The translations under genes and the position numbers were made by a program. Below the pieces are notes generated by a model. The model saw only the letters and a list, made by a program, of their open reading frames with translations, did no database searches and was not told the origin of the DNA. This document shows, in pieces, positions 28,769 to 36,984 of a stretch of 64,000 nt of DNA. This DNA is from Yamadazyma tenuis (lineage: Eukaryota > Ascomycota > Pichiomycetes > Serinales > Debaryomycetaceae). The DNA is taken from assembly GCF_029203305.1 (NCBI RefSeq), contig NC_089463.1:248001-312000 (forward strand), given 5' to 3'. How positions within the stretch are numbered: position 1 is the first letter of the stretch; every line of letters begins with the position of its first letter.

Positions 28769-29515
28769 ATGTCTGCTCTTACTCCAACTGTTAGGTGGGC
28801 TCAAAGATCCAACGCCAGTGATGAAACCAAGAACATTGTGTTCTTGACGATCGAAGTGTTTGATGTCAAGAACGTTCAGGTGGATTTGACCTCCACCACC
28901 TTGACCTTTTCTGCTGACTCTCAAAACTCGGACAACAAGTACGAATGGAAGGTGGAATTCTTCGACGAGATCGATACGGAAAACTCCAAGAAGAACTTAG
29001 GAGCGGGAAGTCACGTGTCGTTGTTGTTGAGAAAGGCAAAGAAGCAAGAAGAGTACTGGCCTAGATTGACCAAAGAAAAGGTCAAGTACAGAAACATCAA
29101 GACTGATTTTGACAAATGGGTGGAAGAAGACGAACAAGACGAAAAGGAAGAAGAACCTGATCTTGGAATGGGTGGAATGCCTGGTGCTGGTGGTATGGGT
29201 GGAGCTGGTGGAGCCGGTGGCATGCCTGATTTGGCTTCCATGATGCAAGGTATGGGAGGTGGCGCTGGTGGAGCCGGTGGCATGCCTGATTTGGCTTCCA
29301 TGATGCAAGGAATGGGAGGTGGTGCTGGTGGTGCTGGTGGAATGCCTGACTTGGCTTCCATGATGCAAGGAATGGGAGGTGGTGCTGGTGGAGACTTTGA
29401 CATCAGCAAATTGGCCAGTCAGTTGGGTGGTGCTGGAGGCATTCCTGACTTGGGTGAAGAAGGTGAAGAAGGTGAAGAAGGTGAACAAGTCGAAGAGATC
29501 GCAGAGCAAAAGTGA
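28769..29515 (+). CDS. SBA1: Hsp90 co-chaperone p23
   Basis: p23 stabilises the ATP-bound closed form of Hsp90. The 248-residue protein has an N-terminal CS domain (about 1-125). It starts [20 protein letters not shown] and includes the conserved YWPRLTKEK and a following Trp in FDKWVEEDE. An acidic linker leads to a Gly/Met-rich tail made of three near-identical 20-residue repeats ([20 protein letters not shown]), followed by GEEGEEGEE. The start at 28769 is the family start. A Met 30 codons upstream would add sequence that p23 proteins lack. Confidence 0.95.
   Translation: MSALTPTVRWAQRSNASDETKNIVFLTIEVFDVKNVQVDLTSTTLTFSADSQNSDNKYEWKVEFFDEIDTENSKKNLGAGSHVSLLLRKAKKQEEYWPRLTKEKVKYRNIKTDFDKWVEEDEQDEKEEEPDLGMGGMPGAGGMGGAGGAGGMPDLASMMQGMGGGAGGAGGMPDLASMMQGMGGGAGGAGGMPDLASMMQGMGGGAGGDFDISKLASQLGGAGGIPDLGEEGEEGEEGEQVEEIAEQK
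29206..29392 (+). repeat. 60-bp tandem repeat inside SBA1, three copies
   Basis: The units begin near 29206, 29266 and 29326 and are nearly identical (copies of ATGCCTGATTTGGCTTCC at 29222, 29282 and, with one change, 29342). Each codes the same 20-residue Gly/Met repeat, so copy number can change without a frameshift. Antisense open frames over this interval are repeat shadows. Confidence 0.92.
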
Positions 29516-29577
29516 TATCGCTAGGTGCCATGTTAGATATTCCATTTCAATGCCCATGTAAATATTAGGCTAAATAG

Positions 29578-30084
29578 TTAAGTTTCAATGAACGCCCATT
29601 TTTGCACTATCATTCTAACTGGAACTGTGTTGTCGTGTTGAGTTTCGTAAATCGCCAAGTCGTTGGTTTGGCTCGCAAAATTGACCATCCACAGGTCAAG
29701 ATGGTTTCTCGAATCACCAAAGATTACGCTGATGCCTGTTTGCTCTAATCTCTTCATCAAGTAGAAAAGGAAGTTTAAGGTACTTGCACAATCCACAAAC
29801 GTGTCAAGAACCCCATATATAACCACGAGACTCAAGGTGTCATGTGACACGTATTGTCGTACCAAGTGTGTCAAGTCAGAAGTTTGGCTCACCAAGTTCA
29901 CCTCGATTCTGTCGATGGTGCCAATTACCCCAGGCGAAAACGATTGGTTCATGAGAACATTATCGTACAATTCCGGATCAAACACCACAATCTGGCCCGT
30001 TTTTTTGGATTCTGCTTCCAACTGATGGAGAGAATCTAACACCACATCTTTGAAGGTTTTGCCGGCATAATAGCACAACATCAA
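29578..30084 (-). CDS. small conserved-looking protein, unknown
   Basis: A 168-residue frame with codon use like its neighbours. It has three alternating hydrophobic strands typical of an alpha/beta core (TGQIVVFDPELYD, LSLVVIYGVLDTFVD, GISVIFGD) separated by helices. That suggests a small RecA-like or Rossmann-type fold without a visible Walker A motif, as in Elongator or Rad51-paralog accessory subunits; this is only a structural guess. It is convergent with SBA1 and divergent from MRP4, with 105 bp between starts. I do not recognise its family. Confidence 0.55.
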   Translation of the reverse strand: MMLCYYAGKTFKDVVLDSLHQLEAESKKTGQIVVFDPELYDNVLMNQSFSPGVIGTIDRIEVNLVSQTSDLTHLVRQYVSHDTLSLVVIYGVLDTFVDCASTLNFLFYLMKRLEQTGISVIFGDSRNHLDLWMVNFASQTNDLAIYETQHDNTVPVRMIVQKWAFIET

Positions 30085-30189
30085 CTAAACTACTGACAAC
30101 AAGATCGAAATGGATATGCGCACTAATAATTTCCTCAGTAAAAAAACCGGTGAAAAATTTTTGAATAAACCTAACAAAAGCTCCAAGAG

Positions 30190-31539
30190 ATGCTTAAAGT
30201 AATAAGATCGTCTGGGAGAAGCCACATAGGGATGGCCATAGCTGTCAGGCCGTATAGTGCTAGCACTGGCACTAGCAGCGAGTCAGGTGCCGAAACAACC
30301 GAGCTCTCGCAAAGACAGTTGAGAGAAAGAGCTTTGGCAGAAGCTTTGGCCAGAGACGAAGAAGCCCAGGCAAAGGCCAAGTTACTTGTGGACATGAAGT
30401 ACCAGTCCAAGGACTTGATCGCCAGACTCAACAAAACCCCTGCCCACTTGATCAAAGACCGGGTATCCAAACTCCAGTCTGATTTGACCTCTATCGACGC
30501 AGAAAAGGTCGAGATGTTGGATAAACAGTTGGAAGAGTTCATGCTCGAGAACTTGAAGTTACCAGCCGAGGAAATCACCAACAGACCGTGGGCAGACTTG
30601 TCAACCGACAGAAAGTTCATTGATCCTAGTAATAACAAGTCTGATTCTGGTACCAACACTTTCAAATCCACTGCGTCCAACTCGATTTTAAACCAATACC
30701 CATATTTGAAACCCACCCCTGACCATCACGAGTATTCAACCCAGGAGTTATACTTGCGCTACTTGAATCATTCCCGGCATTCTGGGAACTTGGGATCCAA
30801 ATTGACCGATGTCTACCAGCCGAAAAATGAGGTGAACAGACCTAAATCCATAAGTGACATGACCATTTCCACTTTGATGGCTGCTGGCTGCCACTTGGGT
30901 CACTCCAAGGCCATGTGGAGGCCATCCACGCAGCCTTTCATCTACGGAGAGTACGATGGAATACATTTAATTGACTTGAATCACACGTTGGTGGCATTGA
31001 AGAGAGCAGTCAAGGTGGTAAAAGGTGTTGCAAACAAGGGAGGTATGATTCTTTATGTTGGCACCACAAAGAACTGGGAACAGCAAAGAGCCTTGGAAGC
31101 GGCTGCCACCAGAAGCAACGGTTACTACATCTCGAGAAAGTGGATTCCGGGAACCATCACCAACTTTACCCAGGTCACTAAACACCAGGGTGAAAGCAGA
31201 CTTGTAATTGACATGATGGACCAGCCTTCCACCGGCAGTTTGGACGGCAGCTCGCCCGATGACTTGATCAAGCCTGATTTGATTGTCATCATGAATCCGG
31301 TGGAAAACAGAAACTGTATAAATGAGTGCATTAAGCTGAGAATCCCAACCATTGGGTTGTGTGACACCAACATGGAGCCTTCTTTGTTGACGTACCCGAT
31401 TCCATCCAACGATGACTCCATGAGAGTGTCGTCGATGATGTTGGGAGTCTTGTCTAGAGCTGCGCAAGAAGGCATTCAAGAGAGAAGAGAATCCGTGCAC
31501 CAATACCGGAGCCAAAAAAACTCCGCTCAAAGTACATAG
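30190..31539 (+). CDS. MRP4: mitochondrial small-subunit ribosomal protein uS2m
   Basis: A 449-residue mitoribosome protein. A mitochondrial presequence is likely in the first 25 residues. A long fungal-specific N-terminal extension follows, with helical Glu/Lys-rich sequence. The S2 domain starts at TLMAAGCHLGHSKAMWRP. It has IHLIDLNHTLVALKRAV, YVGTTKNWEQQRALEAAA and RKWIPGTITNF, all S2 hallmarks. PTIGLCDTNMEPSLLTYPIP near the end is the second S2 signature. Confidence 0.95.
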   Translation: MLKVIRSSGRSHIGMAIAVRPYSASTGTSSESGAETTELSQRQLRERALAEALARDEEAQAKAKLLVDMKYQSKDLIARLNKTPAHLIKDRVSKLQSDLTSIDAEKVEMLDKQLEEFMLENLKLPAEEITNRPWADLSTDRKFIDPSNNKSDSGTNTFKSTASNSILNQYPYLKPTPDHHEYSTQELYLRYLNHSRHSGNLGSKLTDVYQPKNEVNRPKSISDMTISTLMAAGCHLGHSKAMWRPSTQPFIYGEYDGIHLIDLNHTLVALKRAVKVVKGVANKGGMILYVGTTKNWEQQRALEAAATRSNGYYISRKWIPGTITNFTQVTKHQGESRLVIDMMDQPSTGSLDGSSPDDLIKPDLIVIMNPVENRNCINECIKLRIPTIGLCDTNMEPSLLTYPIPSNDDSMRVSSMMLGVLSRAAQEGIQERRESVHQYRSQKNSAQST

Positions 31540-31611
31540 TTCATAAACTTGTATATAGGATATGCTTATTGGCTATCGAGAATGGACATACGAACGTTAT
31601 TATTTATGGCT

Positions 31612-31923
31612 CTATTCAATAGGTTTGACTTTCAATCCCCTCTGGTGCACTTCTAGAAGAAACCTTTGTTTATGGATAGACTGTTGACGTAGATACTCTT
31701 TAACTTGGGGGTTGTGTTCGTCGTACTCCCAGGAGTCAAAGGTCTCTGCATCCACCTCCAACTCGCCCAAATGGATGTGGTGTGGGTCTGATTCAATCAA
31801 CCTTTGCCCCATCTCCTGTTCATGTTGGAGAATAAACTGCCGGATATATTGGGAATCATATCCACCATCGTACAGCTCCCGGTGATACTTCAACAACTCT
31901 ACAGATGTGATGTGAACGTACAT
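31612..31923 (-). CDS. small hypothetical protein, 103 aa
   Basis: A 103-residue acidic/His-rich frame with good start context and codon use like its neighbours. It is predicted mainly helical: an amphipathic N-terminal part (VELLKYHRELYDGGYDSQYI), a central acidic strip (LGELEVDAETFDSWEYDE) and a basic helical C-terminus. There is no signal peptide or membrane segment. I do not recognise it. It lies between the 3' ends of MRP4 and the ceramide synthase gene. Confidence 0.5.
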   Translation of the reverse strand: MYVHITSVELLKYHRELYDGGYDSQYIRQFILQHEQEMGQRLIESDPHHIHLGELEVDAETFDSWEYDEHNPQVKEYLRQQSIHKQRFLLEVHQRGLKVKPIE

Positions 31924-32057
31924 CGACCTTTGGATACAATCGGGTATACAGATGAAATGTTAACAATTAGTAATTAAGTGAAAAAATATTAAAGGGGTTT
32001 AGATTAACGCGCAGCCATGCTGCTTGGATGTTGCAAAAAGAGAATAATCTTTCTCAA

Positions 32058-33299
32058 TTACTGGTTCTTCTTTTCCAGTCTATCTTCTTCGTCATCAGCT
32101 TCGTCGTCAGCCTCGTCTTCGTCGTCACTTCTCTCGTCCTTGGCTTCTCCTACGTTAATGTATCTGTACAAAATACGAAGAATCAAAAACAACCAGTAGA
32201 TATTAACCAACTGCAAAGCTGCAATCAAGAAAAATACAATGGGCTGCGAGATCCAACACTTGTACTGCTGGGTTTCCCAGTTCAACTCCCACTGACCAAC
32301 GGTTCTAAATTCGGTCAACACCGACCACAAAACCTTCAAGTTGATGTAGTGCCTAAGGTAAATCCACACAAACACGAAAAACACAAAGAATGCTTCTCCT
32401 CCAGGAGCATTCAAGTAGTTAAGAGTCTTAGACATCCCCAAAAAGAAATCGGAGATATCCATACAAACAAATATCGTGAGACCCATCCACGTGAAGTGGA
32501 ATCTGTAGGAGTTCCAGATCAAGGCAATAGTAATAATGTGATGAAACACAAACTCAACAAAATCAGATCTACGAGCCTCCAATCCCAATACCAAAATCAC
32601 CGACTGTTGGACCCAAAAGGCAGCTTGGCCCAAGTAAAAGATCTTGAACCAAAAGTCGTGGGTCTTGTGAGGGTAGGTTTCGTATAATGGCGTGGTTTGA
32701 AACCATCTCAACGGCAACTTGGACATGATCCACAATCCAAAGCATCCAGCGGCTCCAAAGTAGATGATGGCATACGTCTGTTCCATAAATCTCTTTACTC
32801 TGGATTCTTTGGTGATCTTGAAATAGTGGGCCAATGGTCTTAAGATCATACACATGCAAAACTCTCTGAAAAACGTAAAGAAAATTGCATAGTAGAACAC
32901 AAAATAGAAGTCGTACTTTCCTTTGCCATACTGGTCAGTGCCAGGAATCTTGTAAGAAGGCAAAATACAAACCTCCAAAAACTGGTGGATCTGGCCTTCA
33001 GGGTTTGAGATGAGGTAAATAAACACAGATAGCACCAACACAATCAATGGTTGGATCCAGGTTTGTCTGTAGGTCAATTCCCGGTATGATAAATAAAACT
33101 TCCTCAAGAGCTGGGAGTCGGTGGTGGTTTTTTCAGATAACTGGGCCATCCTGTCGGAAGACTTTCTTCTTTGAGCCTTACTGGTCTTCATGGTGGAGAG
33201 AGCAGGAGAAGTGTCACCAAGGTCGATGTTTCCAATGGAAGAGCCTCTACGGCGATGTACCTGGTTCGAGTTGGGTGGAGCCAAATTAGACGAAGTCAT
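32058..33299 (-). CDS. LAG1: ceramide synthase catalytic subunit
   Basis: An ER acyl-CoA-dependent ceramide synthase of 413 residues with a TLC domain. The Lag1 motif is complete: FHHIITIALIWNSYRFHFTW, then a membrane helix holding CMDISDFFLG with the paired Asp. There are several hydrophobic segments between about 80 and 375. The N-terminus is Ser-rich and the C-terminus acidic (EDEADDEADDEED), ending in a lysine-containing tail. Yeasts have two such paralogs, LAG1 and LAC1, and I cannot tell which this is. Confidence 0.92.
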   Translation of the reverse strand: MTSSNLAPPNSNQVHRRRGSSIGNIDLGDTSPALSTMKTSKAQRRKSSDRMAQLSEKTTTDSQLLRKFYLSYRELTYRQTWIQPLIVLVLSVFIYLISNPEGQIHQFLEVCILPSYKIPGTDQYGKGKYDFYFVFYYAIFFTFFREFCMCMILRPLAHYFKITKESRVKRFMEQTYAIIYFGAAGCFGLWIMSKLPLRWFQTTPLYETYPHKTHDFWFKIFYLGQAAFWVQQSVILVLGLEARRSDFVEFVFHHIITIALIWNSYRFHFTWMGLTIFVCMDISDFFLGMSKTLNYLNAPGGEAFFVFFVFVWIYLRHYINLKVLWSVLTEFRTVGQWELNWETQQYKCWISQPIVFFLIAALQLVNIYWLFLILRILYRYINVGEAKDERSDDEDEADDEADDEEDRLEKKNQ

Positions 33300-34115
33300 T
33301 AGTTAGCGGTGGAAAAATTTCAAGAATAGGCTCGGTTTTGTTGGTTTATATATTTCTCGACCATTACATTGTTTTTCTAAGAATGCGGTTTGTGCACGAG
33401 CTTAGCAAAATTCTCCTTTCTTGTGTTATGCGCACGCGCCCTATCCAACCTCTCCTATTCTATGAAGTGATATTGACCTTTACTCATAAAGGCAGGTGCT
33501 TATTGCCGACCCGACGGAAATCATCGGCATTAGTGACTGTAGGTCTGCGGAACAGTTGACTTTTTCTCACGTATCCGCATACCCATCTTTTTACATCTTC
33601 TTCCGGCCACAAGTACCTGTACTACGTAGTAGTAAACCCCGTCCTAAGTTTCTTAATAACTTTTAGAGTTGATTGATGGTAAGATTTGCGAAAGGGAAGA
33701 GATTAAATTTTGTAAATTAAATTTTGTAGATTAAATTTTAGGTTTTGTGAAGATTGTGAATTTTACGAATTCTGCTAGTTAGTGATAGAAAGAGTATTTA
33801 CTTTTTTTTATGCTGGGATGGATATGAAAAAGGAAAGAAGAAATCAACAAATGTAGCCACTTGATGTATCCGAAGTAATGTGCACTTAGGTAAACTGTGG
33901 ACAGGAAATGACCAAAAGTCTTTAAATAAAGTCCTAAAAATCCCCTAAAAATCATATACATACAATGACGTACCCATTAGTACAATGGGAGATGTTCAAG
34001 CCTAGGCACCACCTCTGTCCCTTTCAAACAGCGTTACCTTCCTATGGCGATGCTTTCTGTGTGCGCACGACTCGCGCTTTATCAAGTCACTCTCAAATCT
34101 AGCTAAGGAGGCAAT
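33300..34115. promoter_or_regulatory. LAG1/HSE1 divergent promoter region
   Basis: An 816-bp head-to-head spacer. It holds three direct copies of an ATTAAATTTTGTA-like unit with a period of about 15 bp at 33701-33744, and a G+C-richer part near 33420-33560. Small open frames here have no protein character. No binding site is assigned. Confidence 0.45.
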
Positions 34116-35567
34116 ATGAGTGAACTTGAAAAACTTATCAACAAGGCCACAGATCCCACATTAACAAGCGACAACTGGCAGTACATTCTAGATGTATGCG
34201 ACAATATCTCTACTAACCCCGAAGAGCAGACAAAGCAAGCCATTCGGATCATCACGTTGCGGTTGAACACCAAGGATGCAAATGTCATGTTGAGAACATT
34301 GGCACTAATTACCGCCGTGGCAGAGAATTGTGGGTCTCGAATGAAACAGGAGATTGCCACAAAGTCCTTTCTTTATGATTGTTTGATCAAGAAGCTCAGC
34401 GATAGGAAAATCCACAAAACCATCAAGATCAGTGTTGCCCAAGTGATTGGTCAGCTCCATGAGTCGTTTAAATCGGATCCATCACTTAAGCCAATGACCG
34501 ATGCTTACAACACGGTTGCCTCGGACTACAAACAGTTTCTCAGCCAGAAGCCAGATACGTTTGGTCCCAGTAAACCCGCAAAGCAGGAAATGAGCCAACT
34601 GGACAAGGTAAAAGAGGATGAGGACTTGCAAAGGGTGTTGAAGTTGTCCCTACAGGAATATGAGCGTGAAAAAGCCGTCCGTAAAGCGTACCTAAATGAC
34701 AAACCTTTACCTGTAACGAGGACCGAGGCTGCTCCACAACAACTTCAACCACAAAACAGTGCAGAACAAACAATTGCCACAGTATCAAAGGTCAGGGCAT
34801 TGTACGACTTGATCTCCTACGAGCCAGACGAGTTATCTTTCCGTAAAGGCGACATTATCAGTGTGATCGAGCTGGTTTACCGTGATTGGTGGAGAGGTTC
34901 TTTGCCCAATGGGAAAGTGGGTATATTTCCCTTGAACTACGTGACTCCTATTGTAAGTAAATCAGCACAAGAATTGGAGTCAGAGCTGGCATGGGAAGAC
35001 AATATTTTGTCTAATGAACTGAGGAAGATTGATAGGTTACTTGGACTTTTATCCACTAATTCACCGGACTTGAATGAGGACGAAATCACCGATCTTTACA
35101 ACCAAATCTTACCCCTTCGGCCAGCTTTGGCCAATTCCATAGAGAAGTACAGTTCCCGTAAAGAGGAATTGACTTCTTTGAATGGTCAATTGAACGTCCA
35201 GATCAAGTTCTTTAATGAGTTGGTTGATAACCTGATAAACCAGAGAATCAACCACCAGTACTCGGGAGCTCCAGCAACATCTATGCCCTATCCAAGCTTC
35301 CCCCAGTTTCTTCCACAAAATCCTAGTTCAGATCAGGGATATATAGCTCAGCAGCCTACCAGCAGCGGGTTTGGAAATGCTCCTAGGCCTGCTCAAGCCA
35401 CTGGTCTGGTCCCTCAAACATATCCTTCTTATCCTCAGTATGGAGCAGCTCCTGAAGCTATAAACGTACAACCGAACACTCATCAAGGTCTGAATCCCTT
35501 TCAAACCACAGGGAGTGCACAACAGTATCTGAACATAAATAGTTTTCCTTCTGTAAACCAGTTATAG
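34116..35567 (+). CDS. HSE1: ESCRT-0 subunit Hse1
   Basis: Hse1, with Vps27, captures ubiquitinated cargo at endosomes. The domains run in order. A VHS domain (about 1-140) starts with EKLINKATDPTLTSDNWQYI. A ubiquitin-interacting motif (about 168-187) is EDLQRVLKLSLQEYERE. An SH3 domain (about 226-284) runs from VRALYDLISYEPDELSFRKG to VGIFPLNYVTP. A helical GAT-like region covers about 290-385, followed by a Pro/Gln/Tyr-rich disordered tail. Length and order match the fungal family. SFT1 follows on the same strand. Confidence 0.96.
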   Translation: MSELEKLINKATDPTLTSDNWQYILDVCDNISTNPEEQTKQAIRIITLRLNTKDANVMLRTLALITAVAENCGSRMKQEIATKSFLYDCLIKKLSDRKIHKTIKISVAQVIGQLHESFKSDPSLKPMTDAYNTVASDYKQFLSQKPDTFGPSKPAKQEMSQLDKVKEDEDLQRVLKLSLQEYEREKAVRKAYLNDKPLPVTRTEAAPQQLQPQNSAEQTIATVSKVRALYDLISYEPDELSFRKGDIISVIELVYRDWWRGSLPNGKVGIFPLNYVTPIVSKSAQELESELAWEDNILSNELRKIDRLLGLLSTNSPDLNEDEITDLYNQILPLRPALANSIEKYSSRKEELTSLNGQLNVQIKFFNELVDNLINQRINHQYSGAPATSMPYPSFPQFLPQNPSSDQGYIAQQPTSSGFGNAPRPAQATGLVPQTYPSYPQYGAAPEAINVQPNTHQGLNPFQTTGSAQQYLNINSFPSVNQL

Positions 35568-35628
35568 GCTCTTGATACACAATCGCATTTTTGAATTCGC
35601 GAAGTAGTCGTCTTTAAACAAACAGCAA

Positions 35629-35922
35629 ATGTCCGATAACTTATACTCTCACAGAGAGGGGCAGAACAACCAGAGGTTTGACGAGCTTGCACTGACGTTG
35701 AGACAGTTCCGAAATACGGTTGATGATATTCAAAGTAACGTGCAGCAGGAGAACCTGATGTTGAACTTGTTAAATGACAACTTTGGCCGCATGATGTTAT
35801 CGGTCAAAAGAACCAGCGGAGAACTTCGAACCGTGATGAATAGAAATTCCAGCTTGACGAAGACGGTGGGTGTCATATTGATTTTCTTCTTTGTGGTTTG
35901 GATGTTGTACAAATTGAGATGA
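35629..35922 (+). CDS. SFT1: Golgi v-SNARE Sft1
   Basis: A 97-residue tail-anchored SNARE, the same length as S. cerevisiae Sft1, which acts in intra-Golgi traffic. A Qc-type SNARE helix (about 16-70, RFDELALTLRQFRNTVDDI onward) contains the central Gln in VDDIQSNVQQEN. It is followed by one membrane anchor (VGVILIFFFVVWMLYKLR) at the extreme C-terminus. Unlike the S. cerevisiae gene, no intron is needed. Bet1 is the main alternative, but the size and anchor fit Sft1 better. Confidence 0.82.
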   Translation: MSDNLYSHREGQNNQRFDELALTLRQFRNTVDDIQSNVQQENLMLNLLNDNFGRMMLSVKRTSGELRTVMNRNSSLTKTVGVILIFFFVVWMLYKLR

Positions 35923-36090
35923 GTAAATTGATACCACCTGCCCAGGATTCGCATAACCAGGCTTCAGTAATTCACTATAATGAAACTTTAATTTATAATG
36001 AAAGTCTCCAGTAACTCGAGTATCATGGATCATTAGTAGAACGAATAATGCTACAAACCATCCACCGTTACGTGTATTTTAATATACTTT

Positions 36091-36882
36091 CTACTGTTTG
36101 TTGACGACATCAGATCCCAATCTGTAGTTTCCAATGGCATTTCCCCAGTGAATCTTGGACCTCGTCACCGGTAAAAGTCTTCTCAAGTTCTTGAAGTACC
36201 GTTGGTTCAACTCGTTGAAGTTGTCCACAATTTTCAAGGTGGTTTTGTTCTCAGAACTGTTAATAAAGTTGATGATGTTTTTAGCAGAAGCACTGATCTG
36301 ACCACTGGTAGACTCGTCGTAGTTCAACCTGACATTCCCGTCCTCAAAGTAGTGGATGTCAACCTTGATATCTCCCTTTATGGTGCCGTTCTTGATCACA
36401 TACGTAGAATTCCATTGTCCCGTATAGTAATTGTCGTTATTTAGTCTTTGACCAATGATGATTACAAAGACCTCATCGCCTTTGGGAACAATGGTGTAGG
36501 CATATGTGGAAGGATAATGGTCTTCTCCATACTGTTCCAACTGTTCAACCAAATCATCGAAATACGAAGGGTACTCTTCGGTAGGCGAATAGTCTTCAAG
36601 ATCAATGGCTTTTTGGGTGTCAATGTCCACGTTGAACAATTGTCTTCCCACAAAGTCTATGTACTTTGAGGACCCCAGATGTTTGTTGTATTTGGATGCG
36701 ACATAGGCCCCAGATACAACAGCACCCGTTTCGTTTATGTACTGTTCAATTGAGGAGTTGATGAGTCTGTTGTCATCGGATAAAATGGTCGATAAATCGT
36801 CCTTGGCTCCCTTCAATTCCCCGGGAGGAACACTCTTCACCAAGGAAGATACCAAACTCTCCAAGTTGACGGAGCTGGACAT
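36091..36882 (-). CDS. CAP1: F-actin capping protein alpha subunit
   Basis: The alpha subunit of the heterodimer that caps actin filament barbed ends in cortical patches. The 263-residue protein has the family start region LVSSLVKSVPPGELKGAKDDL. It also has the signature YYTGQWNSTYVI with IKVDIHYFEDGNVRL. The C-terminal helix and tentacle include FKNLRRLLPVTRSKIHW. The name follows S. cerevisiae; in Candida species CAP1 is also used for an unrelated AP-1 regulator. Confidence 0.94.
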   Translation of the reverse strand: MSSSVNLESLVSSLVKSVPPGELKGAKDDLSTILSDDNRLINSSIEQYINETGAVVSGAYVASKYNKHLGSSKYIDFVGRQLFNVDIDTQKAIDLEDYSPTEEYPSYFDDLVEQLEQYGEDHYPSTYAYTIVPKGDEVFVIIIGQRLNNDNYYTGQWNSTYVIKNGTIKGDIKVDIHYFEDGNVRLNYDESTSGQISASAKNIINFINSSENKTTLKIVDNFNELNQRYFKNLRRLLPVTRSKIHWGNAIGNYRLGSDVVNKQ

Positions 36883-36984
36883 GATATTAATTGACTAAAC
36901 GACTGAACAAGTGATCCTTTTTTGTTGATGTGCGCGAACTTTCATATTTGTATGTACATTTACTCAAAACTATCTATGCTAAAC

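Noticed and set aside
28997..29557. Long antisense ORFs over SBA1
   Set aside because: They are opposite-strand readings of the 60-bp coding repeat and show only His/Ser/Thr or Pro/Ala low complexity.
32028..32687. 219-residue plus-strand ORF antisense to the ceramide synthase gene
   Set aside because: It lies wholly opposite a well-supported TLC-domain gene and has no recognisable domain.
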